DNA of 64,000 nucleotides, taken from positions 183,094 through 247,093 of the forward strand of contig JAXMGR010000003.1 in NCBI GenBank assembly GCA_046352935.1, in the 5' to 3' direction. The number at the start of each line of letters is the position of its first letter. Position 1 is the stretch's first letter. The notes under the pieces were generated by a model. It was not told the origin of the DNA. It made no database searches and was given only the letters and a program-made list of their open reading frames with translations. Of the stretch, positions 17,522 to 27,045 are shown in pieces. Origin of the DNA: CAYWMY01 sp046352935. GTDB lineage: Bacteria; Pseudomonadota; Gammaproteobacteria; Steroidobacterales; Steroidobacteraceae. The translations under genes were made by a program, and so were the position numbers.

Positions 17522-19047
17522 GTCCGCCGCGTCGCGCGCAGACGCGCCGCAGGCCGGGCGCGACGCGGCTGGCCGAGGCCGGATCGAAGCGGCAGCCGGG
17601 GCCGACGGCGAAGCCGAAAGCGACCGCGAAACACAGGTCGTCGGCGAAGTCGCAGTCGAAGGCGAGACCACGACCCGGCGCGGCGCCGGTCACGTTGCGT
17701 GCCGAGAATGCCGCGCTGCGCAAGACCGTGCGCGCGCTGATGGCGCGGGTCGAGCGCGCGATCGACGACCAGGGCAGCGCGTTCTCCTGGTTCCAGACCG
17801 CGGCGAAACTCGAGGAGCTGGTGCGCGTGCGCACCGAGCAGTACGAGTCGCTGAACCAGCGACTCACGCGCGAGCTCGAATCGCGGCGGGAGATCGAGCT
17901 CGCGCTGAAGCAGGCCAAGGCGCAGGCCGAGCAGGCCAACCGCGAGAAGACGCGGTTCCTCGCGGCCGCGAGCCACGACCTGCGCCAGCCGCTCAACTCC
18001 GCCGTGCTGTTCCTCGAGGCCATGGAGGAGTCCGGGCTCGACGCTGCCGCGCGCGGGCTGCTGCAGCGCGCGCGTGTCGCGCTCGCCTCGCTCAACAACC
18101 TGCTGGGCACGCTGCTCGACGTCGCGCGGCTCGACTCCGGCAGCATCGAGCCGCGCGTGTCCGCATTCGCCGTCGCGAATGTATTCGACCGCATCGGTCC
18201 GGAGTTCACGGCGGTGGCGCGCTCGGCGGGCATCGAGTTCGCCATCGTGCCCAGCCGCGCGTGGGTGAGGACCGATCCCTGGCTGCTGGAGACGGTGCTG
18301 CGCAATCTCATCGGCAACGCGATCCGCTACACGCCGAGTGGCCGCGTGCTGGTCGGGTGCCGGCGCGAGCGCTCGGGGCTCAGGATCTGCGTCCACGACA
18401 CGGGCGTCGGCATCGCGCCCGAGCACCTGTCGCGGATCTTCGAGGCCTACTACCAGGCGCCGAACAGCCGGCGCGCGCGCGATGCGGGCATCGGCCTCGG
18501 ACTGTCGATCGTGCACCGCATCGCCCAGCTGCTCGGCCTCGAGCACCGCGTGCAGTCGACGCAGGGGAGGGGCTCGGTGTTCAGCGTTTGTGTCCCCCTC
18601 GCCGCGGCGGTGCCCGCCGAGCGCGGTCGTGCGGCACGTGCCGCGCCAGGTCACCCGCCACGTGCGTCGCGCCCCCTGAACGTCGTGGTCATCGACGACA
18701 ATGCAGAGGTGCTGCAGGGCATGGCGGCGATCCTCGGGAAGTGGGGGCATCGGCCCGTGACGGCGGCGACCGCGACCGATGCGCTCGTGCAGCTGATCGG
18801 CGCCGACCTGGTTCCGGACCTCATCGTCTCCGATTACCACCTGGCGCAGGGTACGAAGGGCGACCAGGCCATCGACGAGGTGCGCCGCGAGTGCGACGCC
18901 CCGCCCCCCGCGATCATCATCACTAGCGACCCGGACGTGCGGTTGCGCGAACGCATGGGCCGGCGCGGCCTGGCGGTCCTGGAGAAGCCCGTGAACCTCG
19001 CGAAACTGCGCGCGATGATCGAGCGGCTGCAGTCGGCGTCGCGCTGA
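17518..19047 (+). CDS. Hybrid sensor histidine kinase/response regulator, NahK/ErcS-like
   Basis: 509 residues. Order: a lysine/proline-rich, probably disordered N-terminus (1-60), a coiled coil (about 65-145), the HisKA helix with ASHDLRQPLNS (phosphoacceptor His153), an ATPase domain with NLIGNAIRYTPSGRV, DTGVGI and GIGLGLSIVHRIA, a linker, and a C-terminal receiver domain with phospho-acceptor Asp439 (LIVSDYHL). There is no transmembrane or PAS domain, so it is a soluble kinase that depends on a partner for its signal; the FIST protein encoded just upstream (ATGA overlap) is the obvious one. The separate response regulator gene lies convergently 53 bases downstream. Confidence 0.9.
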   Translation: MSPPRRAQTRRRPGATRLAEAGSKRQPGPTAKPKATAKHRSSAKSQSKARPRPGAAPVTLRAENAALRKTVRALMARVERAIDDQGSAFSWFQTAAKLEELVRVRTEQYESLNQRLTRELESRREIELALKQAKAQAEQANREKTRFLAAASHDLRQPLNSAVLFLEAMEESGLDAAARGLLQRARVALASLNNLLGTLLDVARLDSGSIEPRVSAFAVANVFDRIGPEFTAVARSAGIEFAIVPSRAWVRTDPWLLETVLRNLIGNAIRYTPSGRVLVGCRRERSGLRICVHDTGVGIAPEHLSRIFEAYYQAPNSRRARDAGIGLGLSIVHRIAQLLGLEHRVQSTQGRGSVFSVCVPLAAAVPAERGRAARAAPGHPPRASRPLNVVVIDDNAEVLQGMAAILGKWGHRPVTAATATDALVQLIGADLVPDLIVSDYHLAQGTKGDQAIDEVRRECDAPPPAIIITSDPDVRLRERMGRRGLAVLEKPVNLAKLRAMIERLQSASR

Positions 19048-19100
19048 GGAGCGACCGGCGATCGTCGTCGGGACCCCGTTGCGCGCCCGCGGTGGCGGCG

Positions 19101-19787
19101 TCAGGGGTCGGGATGCCGCGCGAGCCACTCCCGCGCCTCGATGGCGGCCTGCACGCGGTTGGTGAGACCGAGCTTGCGCAGGATCGACGAGACGTGGGCC
19201 TTCACGGTGACCTCGCTGATGCCGAGCTCCCGCGCGATGTGCTTGTTGGAACGACCCTCGGCGAGCAGCGTGAGCACCCGGCGCTGGCGCTGCGTGAGGC
19301 CCTCGGCCGAGGATTCCGCCGCCGCTGGCGCGCTCTGTGCTTCACGCAGTGCCGCGATGGCTTCGGCCGGCAGGTACGTGCCACCCGCCAGGATGAGCTT
19401 GATCGCATCGACGAGCACCTGGCGAGGCGCCGACTTCGGCACGTAGGCCGTGGCGCCGGCCATCACGACCTCACCCATGGTGTGCGGATCGTCGACGGCG
19501 GAAACCACGACGATCGGCGTCCGGGGCAGCAGCGCGCGCAGCCGGCGCAGGCAGGACACGCCGGTCGCGCCGGGGAGATTCAGGTCGAGAACGATGAAGT
19601 CGTACACGACTCCGCCACCGGCGCAGGCCAGCGCCTCGTCGGCGGCGCAGGCCTCGTCGATGGCCACGCCGGGGCAGGCCTGGGGCAACACGATGCGCAG
19701 GGCCTCGCGGTAGAGCGGATGATCTTCCGCCACGAGCACGCGCGGGGCGTGCGCGGCGAGGGGTTCGACAACGGCCATGCGGGTCAT
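19101..19787 (-). CDS. LuxR/NarL-type response regulator
   Basis: 228 residues: receiver domain (phospho-Asp in FIVLDLNLPG, threonine/serine in VVVSAVDD, lysine in YVPKSAP) and a C-terminal LuxR helix-turn-helix (LTQRQRRVLTLLAEGRSNK, then ELGISEVTVKAHVSSILRKL). It is convergent with the hybrid kinase and divergent from the aldehyde dehydrogenase gene. It likely receives phosphate from that kinase and acts on the shared intergenic region. The start at 19787 is preferred because GGGGG lies five bases upstream; an ATG nine bases further in is also possible, and the longer open frame up to 19868 lacks a ribosome site. Confidence 0.9.
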   Translation of the reverse strand: MTRMAVVEPLAAHAPRVLVAEDHPLYREALRIVLPQACPGVAIDEACAADEALACAGGGVVYDFIVLDLNLPGATGVSCLRRLRALLPRTPIVVVSAVDDPHTMGEVVMAGATAYVPKSAPRQVLVDAIKLILAGGTYLPAEAIAALREAQSAPAAAESSAEGLTQRQRRVLTLLAEGRSNKHIARELGISEVTVKAHVSSILRKLGLTNRVQAAIEAREWLARHPDP

Positions 19788-19916
19788 CGTACCCCCATAC
19801 CAAAGTATCGATCCACTGCGCGCCCTCCGGCCAATACCGGGACCGGCCCCGCGCCGGGATACTGACATCGGGAAGATGACCTCTTCCGCCGTCCGGCGAC
19901 GAATCAGGAGACCCCG
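19788..19916. promoter_or_regulatory. Divergent regulatory region between response regulator and aldehyde dehydrogenase
   Basis: 129 bases between divergent starts. The sequence holds a small palindrome ATAC-CAAA-GTAT at 19797-19808 and three TACC starts (TACCCCCA near 19790, TACCAAAG at 19799, TACCGGGA near 19835) that could be NarL/LuxR-type half sites. GATACTG follows near 19858. A strong AGGAG ribosome site precedes the aldehyde dehydrogenase ATG. No convincing -35/-10 pair is visible. A binding role is inferred from position and repeats only. Confidence 0.35.
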
Positions 19917-21467
19917 ATGTCAGCGAATCCGATGTCCACGGGCCCCGCGACGGGTGGCGCGATGGCCAACGACCTGTCGAAGATCTCCGCGGCCAATGCC
20001 GCTTTCCTGAAGAAGCCGGGCCGGCTGCTCGTCGACGGCCGCTGGGTCGAGGCGAAGAACGGACGGACCTTCGAGGTGCGGGATCCCTCCAGCGACGAAG
20101 TGATCGCACGCGTCGCCGAAGGCGAGGCCGCGGACGTCGACGCCGCGGTCGCGGCCGCGAAGCGCGCGTTCGAGGACTCGGAGTGGTCGCGCATGAAGCC
20201 CTGCGACCGTGAGCGGCTGCTGCACCGGCTCGCCGACCTGATCGAGCGGGACGCCGACGATCTCGCCGAGCTCGAAGCCATCGACAACGGCAAGTCCATC
20301 GTCATGGCACGCCACGTCGACGTGAAGCACGCCATCGAGGTGTGGCGCTACATGGCGGGCTGGCCGACCAAGCTCGAGGGACAGACGCTGCCGATCTCCG
20401 GCACGCTCGTCCCGGGGCAGGAGTATGTCGCGTTCTCGCAGCGCGAGCCGGTCGGCGTGGTCGGGGCGATCATCGCGTGGAACTTCCCGCTGCTGCTCGC
20501 GACCTGGAAGGTGGCGCCAGCGCTCGCGGCCGGCTGCACGGTCGTGCTGAAGCCGGCCGAGGAGACGCCGCTCACGGCGATCAGGCTCGGCGAACTCGTG
20601 ATGGAGGCCGGCTTCCCGCAGGGCGTCTTCAACATCGTCACGGGCATGGGGCCCACGGCCGGCGCGGCGCTGTCCGCTCACCCGCAGGTCGACAAGATCA
20701 CCTTCACCGGCTCGACGGAGGTCGGCCGCCTGATCGTGAAGGCCGCGGCCGGCAACATGAAGAAGGTCACCGTCGAACTCGGCGGCAAGTCGCCGACCAT
20801 CGTGATGGACGACGCCGATCTCGAGACGGCGATCCCGGGTGCGGCCGGCGCGATCTTCTTCAACCACGGCCAGGTGTGCTGCGCGGGTTCGCGCCTCTAC
20901 GTCGCGCGTCGTCACTACGAGCGGGTGCTCGAGGGTGTCGCGCAGCAGGCGGCCGGCATGAAGATCGGGCCGTCGCTGGATCCCGCCGCGCAGCTCGGGC
21001 CGCTCGTCTCCGGCGTGCAGCGGGACCGCGTCATGAGATACATCGGCGAGGGCTTCACGGCCGGGGCGCGCGCTGTGCACGGCGGCCGTGTCGTCGACTC
21101 CAGGGGCTATTACGTGCAGCCCACGGTGTTCGCCGACGTGACCGAGGAGATGTCGATCGTGCGCGAGGAGATCTTCGGACCGGTGGTCGTGGTGAAGGCC
21201 TTCGATGACCTCGACGAGGTCGCGCGGGTGGCGAACGACACGATCTACGGCCTCGGCGCCAGCATCTGGACACGCAACGTGCGCCGTACCTTCGAACTGT
21301 CGAAGAAGCTGCGTGCCGGCTCCGTCTGGGTGAACTGCCACAGCGTGCTCGATCCGACCATGCCCTTCGGCGGCTACAAGCAGTCGGGCTGGGGCCGCGA
21401 ACTCGGCAGGGAAGCCGTCTACGGGTACCTGGAGAGCAAGTCGCTCTGCATCAACTATGCCGTGTGA
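19917..21467 (+). CDS. NAD(P)-dependent aldehyde dehydrogenase
   Basis: 516 residues, ALDH1/2-like (phenylacetaldehyde or betaine aldehyde dehydrogenase group). Motifs: WNFPLLLATWKVAPALA, KPAEETPLTAIRL, FTGSTEVGRLI, the glutamate motif VTVELGGKSP, the catalytic cysteine in NHGQVCCAGSR, and the C-terminal PFGGYKQSGWGREL. It oxidises an aldehyde to the acid. As first gene of the plus-strand run leading to the qhp genes, it fits the aldehyde made by amine dehydrogenase. Start by AGGAG eight bases upstream of ATG 19917; in-frame ATGs a few residues in are possible alternatives. Confidence 0.92.
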   Translation: MSANPMSTGPATGGAMANDLSKISAANAAFLKKPGRLLVDGRWVEAKNGRTFEVRDPSSDEVIARVAEGEAADVDAAVAAAKRAFEDSEWSRMKPCDRERLLHRLADLIERDADDLAELEAIDNGKSIVMARHVDVKHAIEVWRYMAGWPTKLEGQTLPISGTLVPGQEYVAFSQREPVGVVGAIIAWNFPLLLATWKVAPALAAGCTVVLKPAEETPLTAIRLGELVMEAGFPQGVFNIVTGMGPTAGAALSAHPQVDKITFTGSTEVGRLIVKAAAGNMKKVTVELGGKSPTIVMDDADLETAIPGAAGAIFFNHGQVCCAGSRLYVARRHYERVLEGVAQQAAGMKIGPSLDPAAQLGPLVSGVQRDRVMRYIGEGFTAGARAVHGGRVVDSRGYYVQPTVFADVTEEMSIVREEIFGPVVVVKAFDDLDEVARVANDTIYGLGASIWTRNVRRTFELSKKLRAGSVWVNCHSVLDPTMPFGGYKQSGWGRELGREAVYGYLESKSLCINYAV

Positions 21468-21535
21468 TGTCCGCGCGCACGGGGCTCCGAGCCTGGACCA
21501 GAAACCGGACCATCCGACAGTATCGTGAGGGGATC

Positions 21536-23863
21536 ATGAACACAGCCTGCAGTGACACCATCCGTCTCTCCCGCCGCCTGCTCGGCGGCGCCATCGCCGC
21601 CCTGCTCGCGGGAGGCGCGGTCGGAGCCCGCGCACAGGACGCCGGCGGCGGCATCGTCGGCATCGAGGAAGTCGTGGTCACCGCGCAGAAGCGTGCGGAG
21701 AACCTGCAGAGCGTGCCGGTCTCGGTGAGCGCGCTCACCGAGAACCAGCTCGACCGGCTGAAGCTGGACGATTCCTCGGCACTCACGTCGCAGATCCCGA
21801 ACCTGCAGGTGAACGGCATCGTGGGCGAGGCCTCGCCGGTGTTCTCGCTGCGCGGCGTGTCGATGTTCGACTACAGCCTCAACCAGTCGAGCCCCGTCGC
21901 GGGGTACGTCGACGAAGTCTACAAGGGCAACTTCGCGATCTTCGGCGTCGAGATGTTCGACCTCGCGCGCGTCGAGGTGCTGCGCGGTCCGCAGGGCACG
22001 CTGTACGGCAAGAACACGACCGGCGGCGCCATCAACTTCATCACGCGCCGGCCCGATTTCGAGAACGAGGGCTATGTGCGCCTGGGCACCGGGAACTACG
22101 GGCGCATCGAGGCCGCGGGTGCGCTGCAGGGTGCGCTGGTGCAGGACCGCGTCGCGGCGCGGCTCGCGTTCACGTACACGAAGGCGGATGGCTGGTTCAA
22201 GGGCGTGAACGGGACGCCCGACATGGACGCGGTCGACCAGTACGGCGTGCGTCTCGGCGTCCTGTTCCGCGCGAACGACGATCTCGACTTCCTGCTGCGC
22301 TATACCCACAGCAGGCAGAAGGCCAACGACTACGGCATCAAGGCCGTGCCGGGGCCGAACGGCGTCGGTGCCGGTCTCTATGCGCTGTTCAATTCCATTG
22401 ATCCCGTGCTGAACCCGAAGACCGACTACTACCGGGCCGGTCTCGACGACGACGAGATCGAGACCAGCTACAACCCGAAGCGCAAGCAGACGACCGACGG
22501 TGCGTCGCTCACGGTCAACTGGGCGATCAGCGACGCCGCGGCGCTGACGTCGATCACGTCCTGGGACAAGGGCAAGCTGTTCAACCCGGAGGACACCGAC
22601 GGCAGTCCGCTGCAGACCGCCGAGATCCCGTACTTCGGCCGCACGAAGCAGTGGACGCAGGACCTGCGCGTCGCTTCGACGGGTGAGACCGCGTTTTCCT
22701 ACATCGTGGGCGCTTACTTCAGCCGCGAGAAGATCTTCAACTCGACGGAGCTGCGGCTGTTCAACGACATCGACATCAACCTCGACGGCGCGATCAACTT
22801 CCAGGACTGCCTCGACGGCCTGGATGGCGGGCTCGGCGGAGCCGGCTGCCGGTTCGGCAACCAGTTCGACCAGGATCGCAAGAGCTACGCGGCGTACGCC
22901 GACACGTCCTACGCACTGACGCCGGCCGTCAAGCTGCGGCTCGGCCTGCGGTACACGAAGGACAAGGGGGACCAGAAGAACTTCGTGTCGCAGCTCCGCG
23001 GTCCCGAGGGCGTGCCGCTCGCGAACCTGATCCCCGGCGATCCCGTGAACCTGGACGCCACGGCGTCCCGATCGCTGTCGAACCAGAAGGTCACCGGGCG
23101 CCTCGGTCTCGACTTCACGCTGGCGAACGGCAATCTCCTGTACGTGAACTACAGCCGCGGCTATCGCTCCGGTGCGTTCAATGCACAGGCTTTCTTCGAT
23201 TCGTCCGAGCTGACGGTCGTGAAGCCCGAGACCATCACGTCCTACGAGGCCGGCATGAAGAGCCAGTGGCTCGACGATCGCCTGCAGTTGAACCTCTCGG
23301 TCTTCCGCTTCACCTACAAGAACCAGCAGGTCATCGACGTCGATCCGATCACGCTCGCGCAGCCGCTCAAGAACCTCGGCTCCTCGCGGGTCAGCGGTGC
23401 GGAGCTCGAACTGGTCGCGCGACCGGTGCAGCAGCTCACACTGCGCGGCGGCATGGGATACCTGGACGCCAAGCTCAGGAGCGCGACGCTCCGCGGCGAG
23501 GACCTGCGCGGCAAGCGCCTGCCGAACGCGCCGAAGCTGACCGCCACGCTGTCGGGTGACTGGGACGTCGTGCAGGTCGGCAACGGACAGGTGACGCTGC
23601 ACATGGACGGCAGCTACGCGGGCAACCAGTACTTCGAACCGTTCAATGTCCGCCGCATGCGCCAGGACTCCTACGTCCTGCTCAACGCTCGCCTCGGATT
23701 CACGGGTGGCGACGGCGCCTGGGAGATCGCGGGCTGGGTGCGCAACCTCACCGACAAGTTCTACATCACGTCGGCAGCGGACCTGCTGGGAGGCTTCGGC
23801 TTCGACTACACCCATCGCGGCGCGCCGCGCACGTACGGGGTCGAGGCGTCGTACCACTTCTGA
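21536..23863 (+). CDS. TonB-dependent outer-membrane receptor
   Basis: 775 residues. Signal peptide (about 1-31, with a hydrophobic AIAALLAGGAVGARAQ), then a TonB-box-like IEEVVVTAQKR, a plug domain (PVSVSALTENQLDRL, VEVLRGPQGTLYGKNTTGG) and a long beta-barrel ending in an aromatic residue (YGVEASYHF). This receptor class is expanded in Steroidobacter-, Nevskia- and sphingomonad-like bacteria, where it imports varied organic substrates as well as siderophores. The start at 21536 is chosen because GTGAGGGG precedes it and the signal peptide begins there. Its place between the aldehyde dehydrogenase and the acyl-CoA synthetase/qhp genes suggests uptake of the amine substrate or a related compound; this is inference. 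Confidence 0.92.
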   Translation: MNTACSDTIRLSRRLLGGAIAALLAGGAVGARAQDAGGGIVGIEEVVVTAQKRAENLQSVPVSVSALTENQLDRLKLDDSSALTSQIPNLQVNGIVGEASPVFSLRGVSMFDYSLNQSSPVAGYVDEVYKGNFAIFGVEMFDLARVEVLRGPQGTLYGKNTTGGAINFITRRPDFENEGYVRLGTGNYGRIEAAGALQGALVQDRVAARLAFTYTKADGWFKGVNGTPDMDAVDQYGVRLGVLFRANDDLDFLLRYTHSRQKANDYGIKAVPGPNGVGAGLYALFNSIDPVLNPKTDYYRAGLDDDEIETSYNPKRKQTTDGASLTVNWAISDAAALTSITSWDKGKLFNPEDTDGSPLQTAEIPYFGRTKQWTQDLRVASTGETAFSYIVGAYFSREKIFNSTELRLFNDIDINLDGAINFQDCLDGLDGGLGGAGCRFGNQFDQDRKSYAAYADTSYALTPAVKLRLGLRYTKDKGDQKNFVSQLRGPEGVPLANLIPGDPVNLDATASRSLSNQKVTGRLGLDFTLANGNLLYVNYSRGYRSGAFNAQAFFDSSELTVVKPETITSYEAGMKSQWLDDRLQLNLSVFRFTYKNQQVIDVDPITLAQPLKNLGSSRVSGAELELVARPVQQLTLRGGMGYLDAKLRSATLRGEDLRGKRLPNAPKLTATLSGDWDVVQVGNGQVTLHMDGSYAGNQYFEPFNVRRMRQDSYVLLNARLGFTGGDGAWEIAGWVRNLTDKFYITSAADLLGGFGFDYTHRGAPRTYGVEASYHF

Positions 23864-23968
23864 GTGGCCCGGGGTGAGCCGGCGCCCGCGGATGACGGGC
23901 AGGTTGCGCCCGGGTCGATGCCGACCTTAAGGTGAGCTGGGGCGGGCGCGACGGGAGGGGGAGCGCGG

Positions 23969-25678
23969 GTGCACGAGTCGTCGAGCTACGTCTGTGGCAC
24001 GGGTGACGAGCCGCTCTGTCACCGGACGGTGGGTGGCGTGCTGCAGGACGCCGCGGCCCGCTGGCCGGCGCGCGAGGCGCTCGTCGTCGCGTCGCAGGGC
24101 GTCCGGCTCACCTATGCGGAGCTGCTGCGCGAGGTGGATCGCCTCGCGCACGGTTTCCTGGCGATGGGCCTGCAGCCCGGCGACCGGGTCGGCATCTGGG
24201 CGCCGAACCGCCTCGAGTGGGTCCTGACGCAGTTCGCGACCGCGCGTGCCGGACTCGTCCTCGTCAACGTCAATCCGGCCTACCGCGTCACCGAACTCGC
24301 CTATGCGCTCGGCAAGGTCGGCTGCCGCGCACTGGTGCTCGCGCCGACTTTCAAGAGCAGCGATTACGTCGCGATGGTGCGCGAGATCGTGCCCGGGGTG
24401 GAGCACGCCGGACAGGGCCGTGTCGTGAGCGCCGCCTTCCCCGGCCTCGAGAGACTGGTGCTGCTCGGCGAGCAGTCGGTGCCGGGCTTCATGCCGTTCG
24501 CGACGCTGCAGGCGGCGGGCGAGGAGCGCGCAACCGCGTCGCTGCCGGACGTCGCCGGCCTCCTGGATCCCGACGACGTCATCAACATCCAGTTCACGAG
24601 CGGCACGACCGGAGCGCCGAAGGGCGCGATGCTCACGCACTTCAACATCGTCAACAACGGCCTGTTCGTCGGCCGCGCGATGCGCCTGACGCACGAGGAC
24701 CGCCTGTGCATCCCGGTGCCGCTCTACCACTGCTTCGGCATGGTCATGGGCGTGCTGACGGCGGTCACCCACGGTGCTGCGATGATCTTCCCCGCGGAGG
24801 CCTTCGATCCGCTGCCGGTGCTGCGGGCCGTCGCCACAGAGCGCTGCACCGCGCTGCACGGCGTGCCGACGATGTTCATCGCGGAGCTCGAGCATCCACG
24901 TTTCGGCGAGTTCGACCTCGGATCGCTGCGGACCGGCATCATGGCGGGTGCGCCGTGTCCGATCCAGGTCATGCGCCAGGTCATCGAGCGCATGCACATG
25001 CGCGAGGTCACGATCTGCTACGGCATGACCGAGACGAGCCCGGTGAGCTTCCAGTCGAGCCCGCACGATCCGATCGAGAAGCGGGTCTCGACCGTCGGAC
25101 GCGTCCATCCGCACGTGCAGGTGAAGATCGTCGACGGCGACGGCCGTGTCGTGCCGCACGGCGTCGCGGGCGAACTCTGCACGCGCGGCTACAGCGTCAT
25201 GCGCGGCTACTGGGACGACGCGGAACGGACCCGCGAAGCCATCGATCCGGGCGGCTGGATGCACACCGGCGATCTCGCGACGATCGACGACGAGGGTTAC
25301 TGCCAGATCGTCGGGCGCGTCAAGGACATGATCATCCGTGGCGGCGAGAACGTGTATCCGCGGGAGATCGAGGAGTACCTGTACCGGCACCCCAAGGTCC
25401 AGGATGTCGCCGTGGTCGGCGTGCCCGACGAACGCTACGGAGAGGAGGTCTGCGCGGTGGTGCGGCTGCGCGAGGGCTGCGAGGCCGCGGCCGAGGAGAT
25501 CCGCGAGTTCTGCCGGGGACGCATCGCGCACTACAAGGTGCCGCGCCATGTCGTCTTCGTGGACGCATTCCCGATGACGGTTACGGGCAAGGTGCAGAAG
25601 TTCCTGCTGCGGGAAGCCGTCGCGCGTGAGCTCGGGGCCGCGCCGCAGGCGCGCAGCGCACGAGCCGGTGCGTGCTGA
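23969..25678 (+). CDS. AMP-dependent acyl-CoA synthetase (ACSF2/FadD-like)
   Basis: 569 residues, ANL superfamily. Phosphate loop INIQFTSGTTGAPKGAMLTH, adenylate motif ICYGMTETSPVSFQS, hinge and ribose motif WMHTGDLATIDDEGYCQIVG, GRVKDMIIRGGENVYP and the catalytic lysine in PMTVTGKVQKF. Activates a carboxylic acid as its CoA thioester. The GTG start has a GGGAGGGGGAG ribosome site. Its stop overlaps the qhpG start (TGATG), so it is translationally coupled to the amine dehydrogenase cluster and most simply activates the acid derived from the amine. A 10-base palindrome ACCTTAAGGT lies upstream at 23924-23933. Confidence 0.9.
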   Translation: MHESSSYVCGTGDEPLCHRTVGGVLQDAAARWPAREALVVASQGVRLTYAELLREVDRLAHGFLAMGLQPGDRVGIWAPNRLEWVLTQFATARAGLVLVNVNPAYRVTELAYALGKVGCRALVLAPTFKSSDYVAMVREIVPGVEHAGQGRVVSAAFPGLERLVLLGEQSVPGFMPFATLQAAGEERATASLPDVAGLLDPDDVINIQFTSGTTGAPKGAMLTHFNIVNNGLFVGRAMRLTHEDRLCIPVPLYHCFGMVMGVLTAVTHGAAMIFPAEAFDPLPVLRAVATERCTALHGVPTMFIAELEHPRFGEFDLGSLRTGIMAGAPCPIQVMRQVIERMHMREVTICYGMTETSPVSFQSSPHDPIEKRVSTVGRVHPHVQVKIVDGDGRVVPHGVAGELCTRGYSVMRGYWDDAERTREAIDPGGWMHTGDLATIDDEGYCQIVGRVKDMIIRGGENVYPREIEEYLYRHPKVQDVAVVGVPDERYGEEVCAVVRLREGCEAAAEEIREFCRGRIAHYKVPRHVVFVDAFPMTVTGKVQKFLLREAVARELGAAPQARSARAGAC

Positions 25679-27045
25679 TGAACACGACGCGCAGGGCCTT
25701 CGATGTCGTGGTGCTGGGCGGCGGTCCGGCGGGAGCGGGCGCGGCCGCGGCGCTCGCGAGGCTCGGCGTGCGGGTCGCCCTGGTCGCGAGGCCGGCCGAG
25801 GACAGCTGCGAGGGCGTGTCCCGGCGCTCTGCGGCGCTGCTGCGTGCACAGGGTCTGCACCGGGCGTCGGAGGTGCTCGGTGTTCCGCTGCCTCGCCGGG
25901 CGTTCTGGGCGGGAGCGTGGACCCGCACCGGGGTAGAGCACATCGTGTCGCGGCGCGCACTGCATGCGGCGCTGGCGGCGGATGCGGCGCGGGCCGGCGC
26001 CACCGTGTTCGACGCCGCTGCGGCGGTTCCCGGCCGGCGAGGTCGCAACTGGCTCGTGCGCGCGGGCGTGCGGGACATCGAGGGTCGGTTCCTCGTCGAG
26101 GCACGCGGGCGCCGCATCGCCCATGCGCGCGTGCGCGGACCGCGGCTGCTCGCGATGAACATGGCCTGCGGGAGGCTCATCGGTGCTGACCCCGGCTCGA
26201 GCGTGGTCGCCCTGGCCGATGGCTGGTGCTGGGCCGTTGCTCTGCCCGATGGTCGGGGCGCGCTCCAGTTCGTCGGCGCACCACGCGCCTCCGGGGCGGA
26301 TCCTGCACGGCGCCTGGTCGCGGCAATCCGTGATTGCGAAGCGCTGCGTCCCTGGCTCGGGGGTCTCGATCCGGCGCAGGCTCCCGTCGCGCGGGCCGCG
26401 ACGGCCCAGCTCGCGACGGATGGCGACTGCGTCGATCGCTTCGCTGCGGGCGATGCGCTCGTGGCCCTCGATCCGCTCTCCGGCCAGGGCGTCTACGAGG
26501 CGCTGTCGGCCGTGCCGGTCAGCGTCGCCGCAGTGACGGGTGCCCTGGCGGGCGATGAGCCCGCGCTGCGCGCACGTTTCGTCGCCGATCGAGCGCGGGC
26601 CATCTGGGTCCGTACGGTGTCCGCGGCCCGGGACTTCTACGGCGCACAGGCCGCGCACGCGGGCGAGAAATTCTGGGTCCGGGCGGCGGCGGACTACGAC
26701 GCGCTCGCCGGGGAGTGCGCATCGCCGGCCGTTACTGGCCCATGCATCGAACGGCGGCCCGTGCTGAACGGCACGCGCATCGAGCAGGCGCCGGTGGTCG
26801 TGACCGCAGAGCATCCACGCGGCGCGTGGCAGGTCGACGGCGTCGGGCTCGCCGCGCTGATCCATGCGGTGGAACTCGATCCGGCCGCGGATACGGCGGC
26901 GCTCGCGCGCCGCATGGATCGACCGGAAGAATCGGTCGGCCGGGCACTCGGCTGGCTGCGACGACAGGGTATCGGAGTGATGAACGTCGAAGGCCGTCCC
27001 GTGGCGCAGGCCGCCGCGGCCGGTTCTGGAGGGGGAAGATCGTGA
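25678..27045 (+). CDS. qhpG: FAD-dependent monooxygenase QhpG (CTQ cofactor maturation)
   Basis: 455 residues. The N-terminal Rossmann fold is clear (VVVLGGGPAGAGAAAALARL), a GDALVALDPLSGQGVYEAL segment is the usual FAD/substrate motif of this flavoprotein group, and the C-terminal 100 residues form a small separate domain. In Paracoccus, QhpG dihydroxylates the tryptophan that becomes cysteine tryptophylquinone. It directly precedes qhpA with a 4-base overlap, which supports the assignment more than the generic flavoprotein motifs do. ATG at 25678 overlaps the synthetase stop; a GTG two codons earlier is also in frame. Confidence 0.82.
   Translation: MNTTRRAFDVVVLGGGPAGAGAAAALARLGVRVALVARPAEDSCEGVSRRSAALLRAQGLHRASEVLGVPLPRRAFWAGAWTRTGVEHIVSRRALHAALAADAARAGATVFDAAAAVPGRRGRNWLVRAGVRDIEGRFLVEARGRRIAHARVRGPRLLAMNMACGRLIGADPGSSVVALADGWCWAVALPDGRGALQFVGAPRASGADPARRLVAAIRDCEALRPWLGGLDPAQAPVARAATAQLATDGDCVDRFAAGDALVALDPLSGQGVYEALSAVPVSVAAVTGALAGDEPALRARFVADRARAIWVRTVSAARDFYGAQAAHAGEKFWVRAAADYDALAGECASPAVTGPCIERRPVLNGTRIEQAPVVVTAEHPRGAWQVDGVGLAALIHAVELDPAADTAALARRMDRPEESVGRALGWLRRQGIGVMNVEGRPVAQAAAAGSGGGRS

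Noticed and set aside
21455..23857. An 800-codon minus-strand open frame opposite the TonB-dependent receptor
   Set aside because: The plus strand has a full receptor with TonB box, plug and barrel; the antisense product has no likeness to anything I know.
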